From Corynebacterium lubricantis DSM 45231 (lineage in GTDB: Bacteria > Actinomycetota > Actinomycetes > Mycobacteriales > Mycobacteriaceae): a stretch of DNA of 64,000 bases. Numbering within the stretch: the first letter of the stretch is position 1; each line of letters starts with the position of its first letter. Of the stretch, positions 38,152 through 46,548 are shown piece by piece. Below the pieces are notes generated by a model. That model ran no database searches, was not told the DNA's origin, and saw only the letters and a list, made by a program, of their open reading frames with translations. The stretch lies in NCBI RefSeq assembly GCF_000379425.1, contig NZ_KB902182.1:174264-238263 (forward strand), given 5' to 3'. The translations under genes and the position numbers were made by a program.

Positions 38152-39070
38152 AACGAATCCTCGGATCGAGCACCGCGTAAACCAGGTCGACGATCAGGTT
38201 CGCGATGATATAAACAACGACCAGCACCGTAGTAAACGACACAACGGTGGCCGGTTCGCCCTTCAAGATGGCCTGGTAGATCGCACCGCCGACACCATTG
38301 ATGCCGAAGATGCCTTCTGTGACAATGGCGCCACCCATCAAGGCACCAAGGTCAGCGCCCAAGAAGGTCACCACGGGAATCATCGAGTTGCGCAACACAT
38401 GTCGATTCATCACCGTCCCATTTGATAGACCCTTGGCGCGAGCCGTTCGGACATAGTCGGCGCTTAAGTTTTCGCTCACCGACTGCCTGGTTAAGCGCAG
38501 CACGTAAGCGAATGAGAGCGCGCCAAGCACCACCGCCGGCATGAGCAGTGAGGTGAAGGTTTCATTGCGCCCGACCGTCACGGGGAGCAGCCCCCATTGC
38601 ACACCGACGACGTACTGGAGGACAAAGCCGATGACGAAGGAGGGAACGGCGATGACAACCAGGGATAGCACCAGGACGGTGGAGTCGAAGATTCCGCCGC
38701 GTCGCACTCCGGCGATGACACCGAAAGTGATGCCGAAGATCGCCTCGAAGGCCAGCGCCATCACGGCCAGCTTGATCGTGACTGGGAAGGCATCCGCCAT
38801 CACCTGCGCGACTGGCTGACCCGAAAAGGTTGATCCGAAATCGAAGGTGAAAATGCCTTTGATGTAGAGGAGGTATTGAATTATGAAAGGTTGATCCAGG
38901 TTGTATTCCGATTCAATGCGGGCACGTGCGGCTTCGGTGAGGCCGCGGTCTCCGCCGAGAGCGGCCACAGGGTCGCCTGGCATCAAGAACACTAGTGAGT
39001 AGAGCAACAAGGTCGCACCAAAGAACACGGGGATCATTTGGAGCAGGCGTCGCCCGATATAGCGCAGCAT
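38144..39070 (-). CDS. Peptide ABC importer permease (DppB/OppB type)
   Basis: 308 aa, six membrane helices. MLRYIGRRLLQMIPVFFG is the typical DppB start and RTARAKGLSNGTVMNRHVLRN the EAA loop. ATG 39070 has AGGAAGGAG upstream; the longer frame to 39112 crosses this signal and is not used. Separated from the binding-protein gene by ~100 bp containing a stem-loop. Confidence 0.94.
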   Translation of the reverse strand: MLRYIGRRLLQMIPVFFGATLLLYSLVFLMPGDPVAALGGDRGLTEAARARIESEYNLDQPFIIQYLLYIKGIFTFDFGSTFSGQPVAQVMADAFPVTIKLAVMALAFEAIFGITFGVIAGVRRGGIFDSTVLVLSLVVIAVPSFVIGFVLQYVVGVQWGLLPVTVGRNETFTSLLMPAVVLGALSFAYVLRLTRQSVSENLSADYVRTARAKGLSNGTVMNRHVLRNSMIPVVTFLGADLGALMGGAIVTEGIFGINGVGGAIYQAILKGEPATVVSFTTVLVVVYIIANLIVDLVYAVLDPRIRYD

Positions 39071-39116
39071 GGAGCAGCGCTCCTTCCTAATTGAGCCTAT
39101 TGAAGGAAGCAATCGA

Positions 39117-39144
39117 GGCCACGAGCCTTTGAAGGCTCGTGGCC
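39117..39144 (-). terminator. Intra-operonic stem-loop behind the binding-protein gene
   Basis: GGCCACGAGCCTT and AAGGCTCGTGGCC form an almost loopless perfect hairpin between the binding-protein and permease genes. There is no T tract on the coding strand, so attenuation or mRNA stabilisation is likelier than full termination. Confidence 0.7.
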
Positions 39145-39170
39145 GGGATGCTTAAGCCTTTAGCGTCGCC

Positions 39171-40769
39171 TTATTCCTTGGTGATCTCGTAGTAGACAGG
39201 GACCGACTTCCAGGAGAACACGACATTGTCGACGTTCTCGGAGTAGCCACCGGTCACGTTCGCGTACCACAGTGGGGTCGCTGGCAGATCCTGCAGCAGG
39301 ATCTCCTGAGCCTGGTTGTAGATCGGTGCTGCTGCCTCTGCATCGGCTGCGCCGGCTGCATCGGTGAGCAATTGATCAAACTCTGGGTTGGAGTAGTCGC
39401 CGTCGTTGGAGCCTGCGCCGGTGCCATAGAGTGGGCCGAGGAAGTTACCCAGCGATGGGTAGTCGGCCTGCCAGCCGGTGCGGAATGCGCCGTCGATGGT
39501 GCGTTCGGTGACCTCGTCGCGAAGCGACTTGAAGTCTGGGTACGCGTCGCCGACTGCTTCGATCTCGAGGGTGTTGCGGATGGAGTTCACAACCGCATCG
39601 ACCCACGCCTGGTGGCCACCGTCAGCGTTGTAAGCCAACTTGAATTCGCCCTCATATGGTGCGATGGCGTCGGCCTCGTCCCACAGCTGCTTCGCCAGCT
39701 CTGGGTCGTATTCGAGGACGTCGGCGCCCTCAAGGGTGTCGGAGTGGCCCGGGATAACAGGCGAAGTGAAGTCGGTTGCGGGGGTGCGGGTGCCACCGAA
39801 GATGGTGTCGGTGATGCCATCGCGGTCGATCGCATGCGAGATCGCTTGACGACGAAGCTGACCTTCCTCACCGGAGAAGTGCTCAAGTCGCTCTGGGATG
39901 GTAAATGACTGGAAGACTGCGGAAGGTTGGTTGACCGCGCGCTCGCCGAGCTCGTCTTCAAAGGTGGCGAAAGCCGAGTCCGGAATCGCGTCGGTGACAT
40001 CCAGGTTGCCTGCCAAAAGATCCGCGTAGGCAGCATCATCCTGAGCGTAGAACACGAAAGTCACGCCGTCGTTTTGTGGGGTGCGTTCGCCGGAGTACTC
40101 CTCGCTTGGCACGATGGTGGCGTCCTGGTTATGGTTCCACTCGGACAAGGTGTACGGGCCGTTGCCGATTGGATTCTCGCCGTAGGCATCGAGGTCATCG
40201 AAGGCCGAATCGTGCATTGGGTAGAACGCCGAGTAACCGAGGCGAGTTGGGAAGTCAGCTTCTGGCTGGTTCAGCTCAATGGTGAAGGTCTTGTCGTCGA
40301 CGACCTTGAGGCCTTCCATCTCGGCGACACCCTCTTCGTAGCCCAGAATGGGCTCGAAGAAGTAGGAAGAAAGCATGGAATCTTCGACGGCCTTGTTCCA
40401 GGATCGCACGAAGTTTTCGGAGGTGACGGGGCTGCCATCGGAGAAGGTGATGCCGTCCTTCAAGGTGACCTTGTAAGTCTTCTCGCCCTCAGGTTCGATC
40501 GACTCTGCCATCTCGTTGTGAATCTCACCGTCGGCGTCGTAATAGACCAAGCCGGAGTAGATGAGGTCAACGATGTTGCCGCCGCCCACTTCGTTGGTGT
40601 TGGCAGGGATCAGCGGGTTCTGTGGTTCGGTGCCCTTGGCGGTGATGTAATTGTCGCCGCCAGTGGAACCGCCGGATGCGTCCGAGCCACTTTCAGAGTC
40701 CGAGCAGGCAACGGTTGCAAAGGCCACCGCCCCCACTGTGAGCAGAGCAAGACTTTTCTTGAGGGACAC
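39171..40769 (-). CDS. Peptide-binding lipoprotein of ABC importer (DppA/OppA type)
   Basis: 532 aa family 5 solute-binding protein. Signal peptide with lipobox TVAC, then a Ser/Gly-rich linker and the two-lobed body (SDGSPVTSENFVRSW is the signature region). GTG 40769 has AAAGGAG at ideal spacing; the frame extends to 40901 but without support. First gene of the operon with the B and C permeases and the fused ATPase. Substrate probably oligopeptides. Confidence 0.94.
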   Translation of the reverse strand: MSLKKSLALLTVGAVAFATVACSDSESGSDASGGSTGGDNYITAKGTEPQNPLIPANTNEVGGGNIVDLIYSGLVYYDADGEIHNEMAESIEPEGEKTYKVTLKDGITFSDGSPVTSENFVRSWNKAVEDSMLSSYFFEPILGYEEGVAEMEGLKVVDDKTFTIELNQPEADFPTRLGYSAFYPMHDSAFDDLDAYGENPIGNGPYTLSEWNHNQDATIVPSEEYSGERTPQNDGVTFVFYAQDDAAYADLLAGNLDVTDAIPDSAFATFEDELGERAVNQPSAVFQSFTIPERLEHFSGEEGQLRRQAISHAIDRDGITDTIFGGTRTPATDFTSPVIPGHSDTLEGADVLEYDPELAKQLWDEADAIAPYEGEFKLAYNADGGHQAWVDAVVNSIRNTLEIEAVGDAYPDFKSLRDEVTERTIDGAFRTGWQADYPSLGNFLGPLYGTGAGSNDGDYSNPEFDQLLTDAAGAADAEAAAPIYNQAQEILLQDLPATPLWYANVTGGYSENVDNVVFSWKSVPVYYEITKE

Positions 40770-40819
40770 TGTGGTCTCCTTTTCTGTGAGATGGGAAACT
40801 TGCACTTCACGATGATGTT

Positions 40820-40835
40820 TGTGAGTTGCGTTACA
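40820..40835. promoter_or_regulatory. CRP/GlxR-like operator upstream of the peptide importer
   Basis: TGTGAGTTGCGTTACA differs from the GlxR consensus TGTGA-N6-TCACA at one conserved base. It lies ~50 bp before the binding-protein start, so binding could repress or activate depending on the promoter, which is not located. Confidence 0.55.
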
Positions 40836-40889
40836 GGGAATTACACCACATAGACTCAGCGAAAAACCAGAAATCGGTATTTTCGTCCA

Positions 40890-40937
40890 GTTAACCATCA
40901 AGTTAACCTGCTGTTCACAAAAGTTAACGGGGTTAAT
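40890..40937. repeat. Cluster of GTTAAC/GTTAAT hexamers
   Basis: GTTAAC at 40890, 40902 and 40923 and GTTAAT at 40932, all upstream of the importer operon. They may be operator half-sites; the last overlaps a small GGGG-TTAAT-CCCC hairpin that could end the kinase transcript. Confidence 0.4.
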
Positions 40938-40952
40938 CCCCCAAACTTTCGC

Positions 40953-41444
40953 TTACCCCCGCCCGTTCCACTGCAGCACGACGTCGGCGGCAACGGGTGG
41001 CTCTGAGGAATAGAGCTCGCGCTCCTGTTCAGCCCACATATCCCAGAAATCGACATAGCCCGGGTCCCGCTTTAGCGCACGGTCCTTGCGTAACTCATAC
41101 GGCGCCGTAATCCTCACGGTAAGTACGTCACCGAGACGCTTCGCCGCTTCGTAGGAACTGTGAGTCAGGGCACCGACACCTTCGACGATCAAATCCCGTC
41201 CGGGGTCGATGTCTACCCACTCACCGGGCTGGTCCTTTTCCCAATCCCAGCGCACATAACCTGGGGCTACGGGATCGAGCACGGTCTCGGTCACCATAGC
41301 GGCAGCCTGACGTAGGCCTGCCCACCCGGGATAAAAATCATCGAGATGAACGAGAGGAATTCCCGTCTCGGCAGCAACCTTGTTTGCGAAGGTTGTTTTG
41401 CCAGAACCGGAGGGTCCATCGATCAAGATGGTGAGGTTTCGCAT
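40953..41444 (-). CDS. P-loop nucleoside/uridine-kinase-like protein
   Basis: 163 aa. Walker A is GPSGSGKTT and HLDDFYPGW resembles the uridine kinase substrate loop; DLIVEGVGAL is the Walker B-like strand. Shorter than bacterial Udk (~210 aa), missing the C-terminal part. It begins 12 bp behind ykoC and so is probably co-transcribed with the thiamine/HMP transporter under the TPP riboswitch. Substrate unknown. Confidence 0.8.
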   Translation of the reverse strand: MRNLTILIDGPSGSGKTTFANKVAAETGIPLVHLDDFYPGWAGLRQAAAMVTETVLDPVAPGYVRWDWEKDQPGEWVDIDPGRDLIVEGVGALTHSSYEAAKRLGDVLTVRITAPYELRKDRALKRDPGYVDFWDMWAEQERELYSSEPPVAADVVLQWNGRG

Positions 41445-41456
41445 GGTGATAGCTTT

Positions 41457-42215
41457 CTAGATTGTGCCCAGAAACTGAAAACTGCCCGTGTAGATCGCGA
41501 CCCCTAGTGCGATCGCCGCACCGGCTGCGCACAGGAACATGAAGATCCAGTCACGGGGAAAAAGTCGGGATTCCCGCGCCCAGGTCCGGGTGGTGCTGCG
41601 CGCGAACCCGCGCGCCTCCATGGCCGTGGCCAGCTTGGAGGCTCGGCGCAGCGACATCACCAGTAGGCCGAAGGCGATGGTGAACCAGTACTTGATCCTT
41701 CCCGTGTCGGCCAGGCCACGGGAGCGCCGGGACCTGCGCATCGCCTCGACGTCGTCGCGAAGCAATCCCATCATTCGCACCGCGGCGACGGTGCCAAGCA
41801 CGAACTTCGGCGGAAGTTTGAGGATCTGTGACAACCCGTCGCCGAGGTCGGTGGGGTCGACGTCGGCAGAGAGCACAACTATCGGCAGGCCGACGGCGAG
41901 GACGCGCAAGGCGATAGCGCCTGCCAGCGAGAGGGAATTATCGGTGACTTGGAGGAGCCAGAATTCGAAATGCACCTCTCCCCCGGGCCGCCCGTAGAGC
42001 GCCATGGGGATTGCCGCCAAAGGTGCCGCGAGAAAGATCGGCCATCCGCGCCGAAGCAAGCGGTAATAGCTCACGCCGAGCAGCGGGGCGACCAAGAGGA
42101 TGATCGCAATGGCCACCGTTGCAGAGACCCAATCCAGCGTGATCAGCAGCGGGGTTGTAAAAAGCAGCGCGCCCAAGAGACGGCTGACCGGGTTGATACG
42201 AGCAATCAAGTTCAC
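41457..42215 (-). CDS. ykoC: ECF transporter T component (YkoC)
   Basis: 252 aa EcfT/CbiQ-family membrane protein. Coupling motifs with SRG (MRRSRRSRGL) and ARG (AMEARGFARS) bind the ATPases. Start overlaps the ATPase gene stop by 4 bp. Together with YkoD and YkoE it forms a thiamine-precursor importer. Confidence 0.9.
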   Translation of the reverse strand: MNLIARINPVSRLLGALLFTTPLLITLDWVSATVAIAIILLVAPLLGVSYYRLLRRGWPIFLAAPLAAIPMALYGRPGGEVHFEFWLLQVTDNSLSLAGAIALRVLAVGLPIVVLSADVDPTDLGDGLSQILKLPPKFVLGTVAAVRMMGLLRDDVEAMRRSRRSRGLADTGRIKYWFTIAFGLLVMSLRRASKLATAMEARGFARSTTRTWARESRLFPRDWIFMFLCAAGAAIALGVAIYTGSFQFLGTI

Positions 42216-43531
42216 GACAGCACGACCTTATGGTCGCCCAGGGAGGCCACGAAATCCGCATCATGGGTAATGGACAAGACGGTGACACCCGTGGTGGTGA
42301 GTTCCCGGATCAGGTGAATGAGTTCGACGTAGGTGCGGGAATCCTGCCCGAAGGTGGGCTCGTCGAGGACCACGAAAGCCGGCGCGTTGACCAGTGCCGT
42401 CGCCACCGAGAGGCGCCGCTTCTCCCCGCCCGAGAGTGTAAAAGGATTCGCCTCCAATAGGTGGCCGAGTCGCAGCCTGACCACTAACTCGTCGATACGC
42501 TCTTGAGCTGCACCGGAGATGGCCAACTCAGCGGCGACGGTGCGGGCAACAAACTGGTGCTCAGGATTTTGGAAAACGTACCCGATGCGCTGCGAAAGAT
42601 CCTTCGAGCGCCATTCATGGGGCGGCTGACGCAGACCTTGGCGCACGGTTTGGGAGAGCTCGAGGTATCCGGCCTGCGGCTTGTCCAGGCCAGCGAGAAC
42701 CGTGGCCAGCGTGGTTTTCCCGGTCCCGTTCGGCCCGAGCAGCACACTCGAATGACCTTCGGGCAAGGAAAGGGTGCGAGGCGGGCCCCAATCGGTGAGC
42801 AGGTCGGTCGCCCGCAGCAGCGCAGGCGTGCCGGGGGCGACGGGTCGCGCGGCGGGGAGCTGCGGCCGCGGGGGCAGGTCGGATGCCTCGATTTTCTCCA
42901 TGCCTGCCTCGTCAAGGCGAAAGATCGTATCGACGAGCCTCAGCCACGGCGCCGGATTGTGCTCCACGACCAGCAACGTGGCACCGGTTAAGGCACAGAC
43001 TTCGGTGACCGCGGCGATGACGGACTTTGCGCCTTCGGGATCGAGGTTGGCGGTCGGCTCATCCAGGATGATGATCTCTGCCCCCATGGCAAGTACGCCG
43101 GCGAGCGCGAGGCGCTGCTTTTGCCCACCAGACAAATGAGACGTGGGATGGTCACGAGGTACGTCGAATCCCACCATGGCTAGGGCCTTGTCCACCCGCA
43201 CCCAAATCTCTTCCCTGGGGAGGCCGAGGTTTTCGCAGCCAAAGGCAACGTCGTCGCCGACGCGGGACGAAATCACCTGGGAATCTGGGTCCTGCAGGAC
43301 CATGCCGACGGATCCGTTGACAGAAAGTGTTCCTGAGCGGGTGCCCTCTTCGTCGTCGACAAGCAATCCTGCGATGACCCCGAGCAGCGTCGACTTTCCC
43401 GCACCCGAGTCACCGGTGAGCAGGACCTTTTCGCCGCGCCCAATCTCAAAGGAGATGCCGGTGAATGCGGGATCGCGTCGAACGGTGTGGTGATACGACA
43501 GGTTTGTTGCCGAAATGGCCGGTGAGGTCAT
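42212..43531 (-). CDS. ykoD: ECF transporter fused ATPases (YkoD)
   Basis: 439 aa with two ABC domains. First: TGDSGAGKSTLLG, SHLSGGQKQRLALAG, ILDEPTANLD. Second: GPNGTGKTTLATVL, FTLSGGEKRRLSVATA, LDEPTFGQD. A Pro/Ala-rich linker joins them around residue 220. Overlaps ykoE by 4 bp and ykoC by 4 bp. Confidence 0.93.
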   Translation of the reverse strand: MTSPAISATNLSYHHTVRRDPAFTGISFEIGRGEKVLLTGDSGAGKSTLLGVIAGLLVDDEEGTRSGTLSVNGSVGMVLQDPDSQVISSRVGDDVAFGCENLGLPREEIWVRVDKALAMVGFDVPRDHPTSHLSGGQKQRLALAGVLAMGAEIIILDEPTANLDPEGAKSVIAAVTEVCALTGATLLVVEHNPAPWLRLVDTIFRLDEAGMEKIEASDLPPRPQLPAARPVAPGTPALLRATDLLTDWGPPRTLSLPEGHSSVLLGPNGTGKTTLATVLAGLDKPQAGYLELSQTVRQGLRQPPHEWRSKDLSQRIGYVFQNPEHQFVARTVAAELAISGAAQERIDELVVRLRLGHLLEANPFTLSGGEKRRLSVATALVNAPAFVVLDEPTFGQDSRTYVELIHLIRELTTTGVTVLSITHDADFVASLGDHKVVLS

Positions 43532-44106
43532 CGAGTCCGGCCCGCTGCGAAGCGATCGAGCGCACCTGTCTGTGCTAAAGCCTTGACCAAGTAGTGCCCA
43601 AGCAGGCCCGCGAGCAGGGCGCCGGAGACGATAAGCGAGCCCAGGTAGATCATGTTGAACTCAATCGACTTGGCCAGGTTCGCGCTGGTAAACAGCTCGA
43701 GAATGAAGGCGCCAACGGCTGCGCCCACGCCGGAAAGCATGGCCACGGGAAGCGAGAACTTCTTATAAGCAAAGGCCAGGAAGATCAGCTCCGCGCCAAG
43801 GCCCTGGACAATGCCGGAATAGAGGGTTTCCACGCCCCACTGGCTGCCCAAAATGGCCGAGACCGAGGCCGCAACGACCTCCACGAAAATTGCAGCACCT
43901 GGCTTGCGAATAATGAGGCCGCCCAGCACACCGCCGAGGAACCACACGCCGGCGAAGAGGCCACCAAATCCTGGGGTGAGGGCATCAAGGGCGGTGAATC
44001 CCGCGTAACCAATCGAGTTCCAGAGCCAAAAAATAAGGCCACAGGCGACACCGAGAACTGCGGCGGTCACGATATCTATGACGCGCCATTGCATGCGAGA
44101 ACGCAT
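43528..44106 (-). CDS. ykoE: ECF transporter substrate component YkoE (thiamine/HMP)
   Basis: 192 aa, about six membrane helices. WRVIDIVTAAVLGVACGLIFW and the Gly-rich helices match YkoE, the S component for hydroxymethylpyrimidine/thiamine. The frame opens at 44127 with GTG, but ATG 44106 follows an AGGAAGGAAG ribosome binding site. The TPP riboswitch lies immediately upstream. Confidence 0.92.
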   Translation of the reverse strand: MRSRMQWRVIDIVTAAVLGVACGLIFWLWNSIGYAGFTALDALTPGFGGLFAGVWFLGGVLGGLIIRKPGAAIFVEVVAASVSAILGSQWGVETLYSGIVQGLGAELIFLAFAYKKFSLPVAMLSGVGAAVGAFILELFTSANLAKSIEFNMIYLGSLIVSGALLAGLLGHYLVKALAQTGALDRFAAGRTR

Positions 44107-44119
44107 AAATCTATCTTCC

Positions 44120-44210
44120 TTCCTCACGCCGGTACTAACCGGATCAGGTTCAACGGTTCGCCAGCTTCACCTGGCATCTCAGCCCCGAATCTGCGGGGCA
44201 CCCGTGGGTA
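44120..44210 (-). promoter_or_regulatory. TPP (THI-box) riboswitch
   Basis: Read on the minus strand, the conserved elements occur in order: GGGTGCC, GGCTGAGAT, TTGAACCTGATCCGGTTAG and TACCGGCGTGAGGAAG. The 3' end runs into the ykoE ribosome binding site, which suggests translational control, with TPP closing the site. Confidence 0.96.
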
Positions 44211-44235
44211 CGCGCTCTAGTTAAACAAACTTAAA

Positions 44236-44601
44236 TTACTTTTCCAAGTCCGCCGAGGTAAACCGCGCGGAGCCCTGCCCGCCGCTGCGGGTCCACTCCA
44301 CCTCGAGCTCATCCTTGGCGCCAAAACGGATCAGGTGCACAGCAACAACACGCTCGAGGCGTTCCACTGCGTCTGACGCACCATCGATGGAAAGCATGAG
44401 CACTCCGTCGCCGGCAATCATGTCGCAGGTTGTCGACGGCAGATCAGGACCATCGGGAGATGGGAACGTGAGATGGCCGCGGTCGGAATCTGCGTCCCAA
44501 TTGGCGGAAATCTTCTTGCCGAAATGCGACGCCAGTTGCTTGCCGTAGCGGCCTGGTCGATCGGTTTTCACGCGGGCGGTAGATGTATATGTCTCGCTCA
44601 T
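44236..44601 (-). CDS. DUF2218-family protein
   Basis: 121 aa. STARVKTDRPGRYGKQLASHFGKK and LERVVAVHLIRFGAKDELEVEW are DUF2218 features; such domains occur alone or fused to siderophore-interacting proteins. Function unknown. It lies 11 bp behind the ketopantoate reductase gene and before the riboswitch, with no sign of control by it. Confidence 0.83.
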   Translation of the reverse strand: MSETYTSTARVKTDRPGRYGKQLASHFGKKISANWDADSDRGHLTFPSPDGPDLPSTTCDMIAGDGVLMLSIDGASDAVERLERVVAVHLIRFGAKDELEVEWTRSGGQGSARFTSADLEK

Positions 44602-44612
44602 AGCCTGCCAGC

Positions 44613-45500
44613 CTACTCCAAATTCCTTAATAGTAGTTTCAGAATTAGCTCATGCATGGGAGCGCGCACATTGCCGCGTTCGGCTTCTCGCACAATGGCA
44701 CCGACCTGTGCATCCAGCTCACCGACAATCCCGTCCGCCAGATCGCGTTGCATCGAGGTCGTCGAATCCGCGGGCATGCGATCGGCGAAATCCATCGTCC
44801 GATCGACAACATCGCCGGTCAGCGGCACTCCCCTCGCCCGGCCTGCAGTTGCCACTTCTTCCATGAGAACACTTAACGACGATCGCCAGAAACCACGCAG
44901 CTGCCCCAGGGGCTCGTCGATAAGCGATCCAAGTGCCCCGCAGCACGCGACGAACATCGCCTTCTCCCAGACATCGACGAAAATGTCCTCGCGGACGATG
45001 CCGTCAATGGCTGCGCCGTTGAGTGCCTCGGCAAAGTCAGTGAGCACCTGCGACTGCGCTCCGTCCCAGGTGCCAGTGGTAAACGAACAAGGACCGCCGT
45101 GGAATTCGACCTGGGCTGGTCCGGTGTGGTGGAAGTAGCCGCGGACCACCCCGGGCAACGTGCGCTCGGTGCCCACGACCTCGGCGACCTGGTGAGCCGA
45201 CTCCACCGAATTTTGGGTGACGGCAACGAGTGCCTCCCCAGGGGCGCCTCGAAGTACTTCAGCCAGATCCTGGCCCGTGGCCTTCATAGCCAAGATGATC
45301 ACGTCAGCGTGCTCGACCTCGCTGATATGACTCACGGCTGCAACCTTGATCGGCTCACCGTCATTGAGCACGATGCCGCGGGTCTGGAGGGCGTGCAAGG
45401 TCTCACCGCGCGCCACCGCGACAACCTCGTGACCGTTTCTCGCCAGGCTACCGGCATACCAGGCCCCGACCGCGCCGACACCAATACATGCAATCTTCAT
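44613..45500 (-). CDS. panE: 2-dehydropantoate 2-reductase family protein
   Basis: 295 aa. GVGAVGAWYAGSLARNGHEV is the NADPH Rossmann fingerprint, and ILAMKATGQDL carries the ketopantoate reductase Lys. The C-terminal helical domain follows. Pantothenate/CoA synthesis is the default assignment; some paralogs act on other 2-oxo acids, so the substrate is not certain. Confidence 0.85.
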   Translation of the reverse strand: MKIACIGVGAVGAWYAGSLARNGHEVVAVARGETLHALQTRGIVLNDGEPIKVAAVSHISEVEHADVIILAMKATGQDLAEVLRGAPGEALVAVTQNSVESAHQVAEVVGTERTLPGVVRGYFHHTGPAQVEFHGGPCSFTTGTWDGAQSQVLTDFAEALNGAAIDGIVREDIFVDVWEKAMFVACCGALGSLIDEPLGQLRGFWRSSLSVLMEEVATAGRARGVPLTGDVVDRTMDFADRMPADSTTSMQRDLADGIVGELDAQVGAIVREAERGNVRAPMHELILKLLLRNLE

Positions 45501-45594
45501 GCAGTTAATCCTACGTGCGCAACAGATTTGTTCGATTGCGCAGGTAAGATTTTTCTACGTTGAGATCTCTTCACAACCCGAAAGGTGAATTCTC

Positions 45595-46548
45595 ATGGCC
45601 GGTGGCCTGCTTGCACTACTTGACGATGTTGCCCTCATCGCAAAAAAGGCAGCTGCAACGATGGACGACGTTGCAGCATTGACCGCAAAGACCTCCGCTA
45701 AGGCCGCTGGTGTGGTGATTGATGACGCGGCGGTAACCCCTCAATATGTTGCAGATGCCAGCCCAGCGCGAGAGCTTCCGATGATCTGGCGGATCACCAA
45801 GGGGTCGTTCTTCAACAAGTTGATCATCATCTTGCCCATCGCGTTGCTTCTTTCGGAGTACGCACCGTGGGCGCTGACCCCGATTCTCATGCTCGGCGGC
45901 ACCTACCTGTGCTACGAGGGTGCCCATAAGATCTACGAGAAGTTTGCCCGTGACGAGCACGAGGCTGAGGAGCAGGCACAAAATAAGACTCCGGAAGATG
46001 AAGACACCCTGGTCCGTTCCGCGATTACTACGGATCTGATCTTGTCTGCCGAGATTATGGTGATTTCCCTTAACGAAATCGCAGACCAGACCTTCTGGAT
46101 GCGAGCCCTCATCCTTGCACTGGTTGGTATCGGCATCACGATTGCTGTGTACGGCGCCGTTGCCCTGCTGGTGAAGATGGACGACATTGGTCTCCACATG
46201 ATCGAGCGCGGCCGCACCCCTAAGCTGGGAACCGCACTGGTCAAGGGCATGCCGGTAGTACTCAATATTATTGGTGTGATTGGCACGATCGCCATGTTGT
46301 GGGTCGGCGGACACATCATGATTGTTGGGTTCGAAGAATTCGGCTGGACTTGGCCTTATGACACCATTCACAGTTTGGAAACGGCCGTTGGCGGCGGATT
46401 CCTGGGCTGGTTGCTCAACACCGCGGGTTCATTCGTGGCGGGTCTGATCTGGGGCTTTATTATCGTCGGAATTCTTGCCCTGATCAAAGCGCTGACACCA
46501 AAGTCGAAGCCTTCTTCTACTTCTTCTGCTGCTTCGGCTGCGAGCTAG
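45595..46548 (+). CDS. DUF808 membrane protein (YedI type)
   Basis: 317 aa. MAGGLLALLDDVALIAKKAA followed by DDVAALTAKTSAKAAGVVIDD is the conserved DUF808 start; about six to seven helices follow. GAAAGGTG lies upstream of the ATG. Function unknown. Its TAG stop shares the palindrome CTAG with the convergent zupT stop. Confidence 0.9.
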   Translation: MAGGLLALLDDVALIAKKAAATMDDVAALTAKTSAKAAGVVIDDAAVTPQYVADASPARELPMIWRITKGSFFNKLIIILPIALLLSEYAPWALTPILMLGGTYLCYEGAHKIYEKFARDEHEAEEQAQNKTPEDEDTLVRSAITTDLILSAEIMVISLNEIADQTFWMRALILALVGIGITIAVYGAVALLVKMDDIGLHMIERGRTPKLGTALVKGMPVVLNIIGVIGTIAMLWVGGHIMIVGFEEFGWTWPYDTIHSLETAVGGGFLGWLLNTAGSFVAGLIWGFIIVGILALIKALTPKSKPSSTSSAASAAS

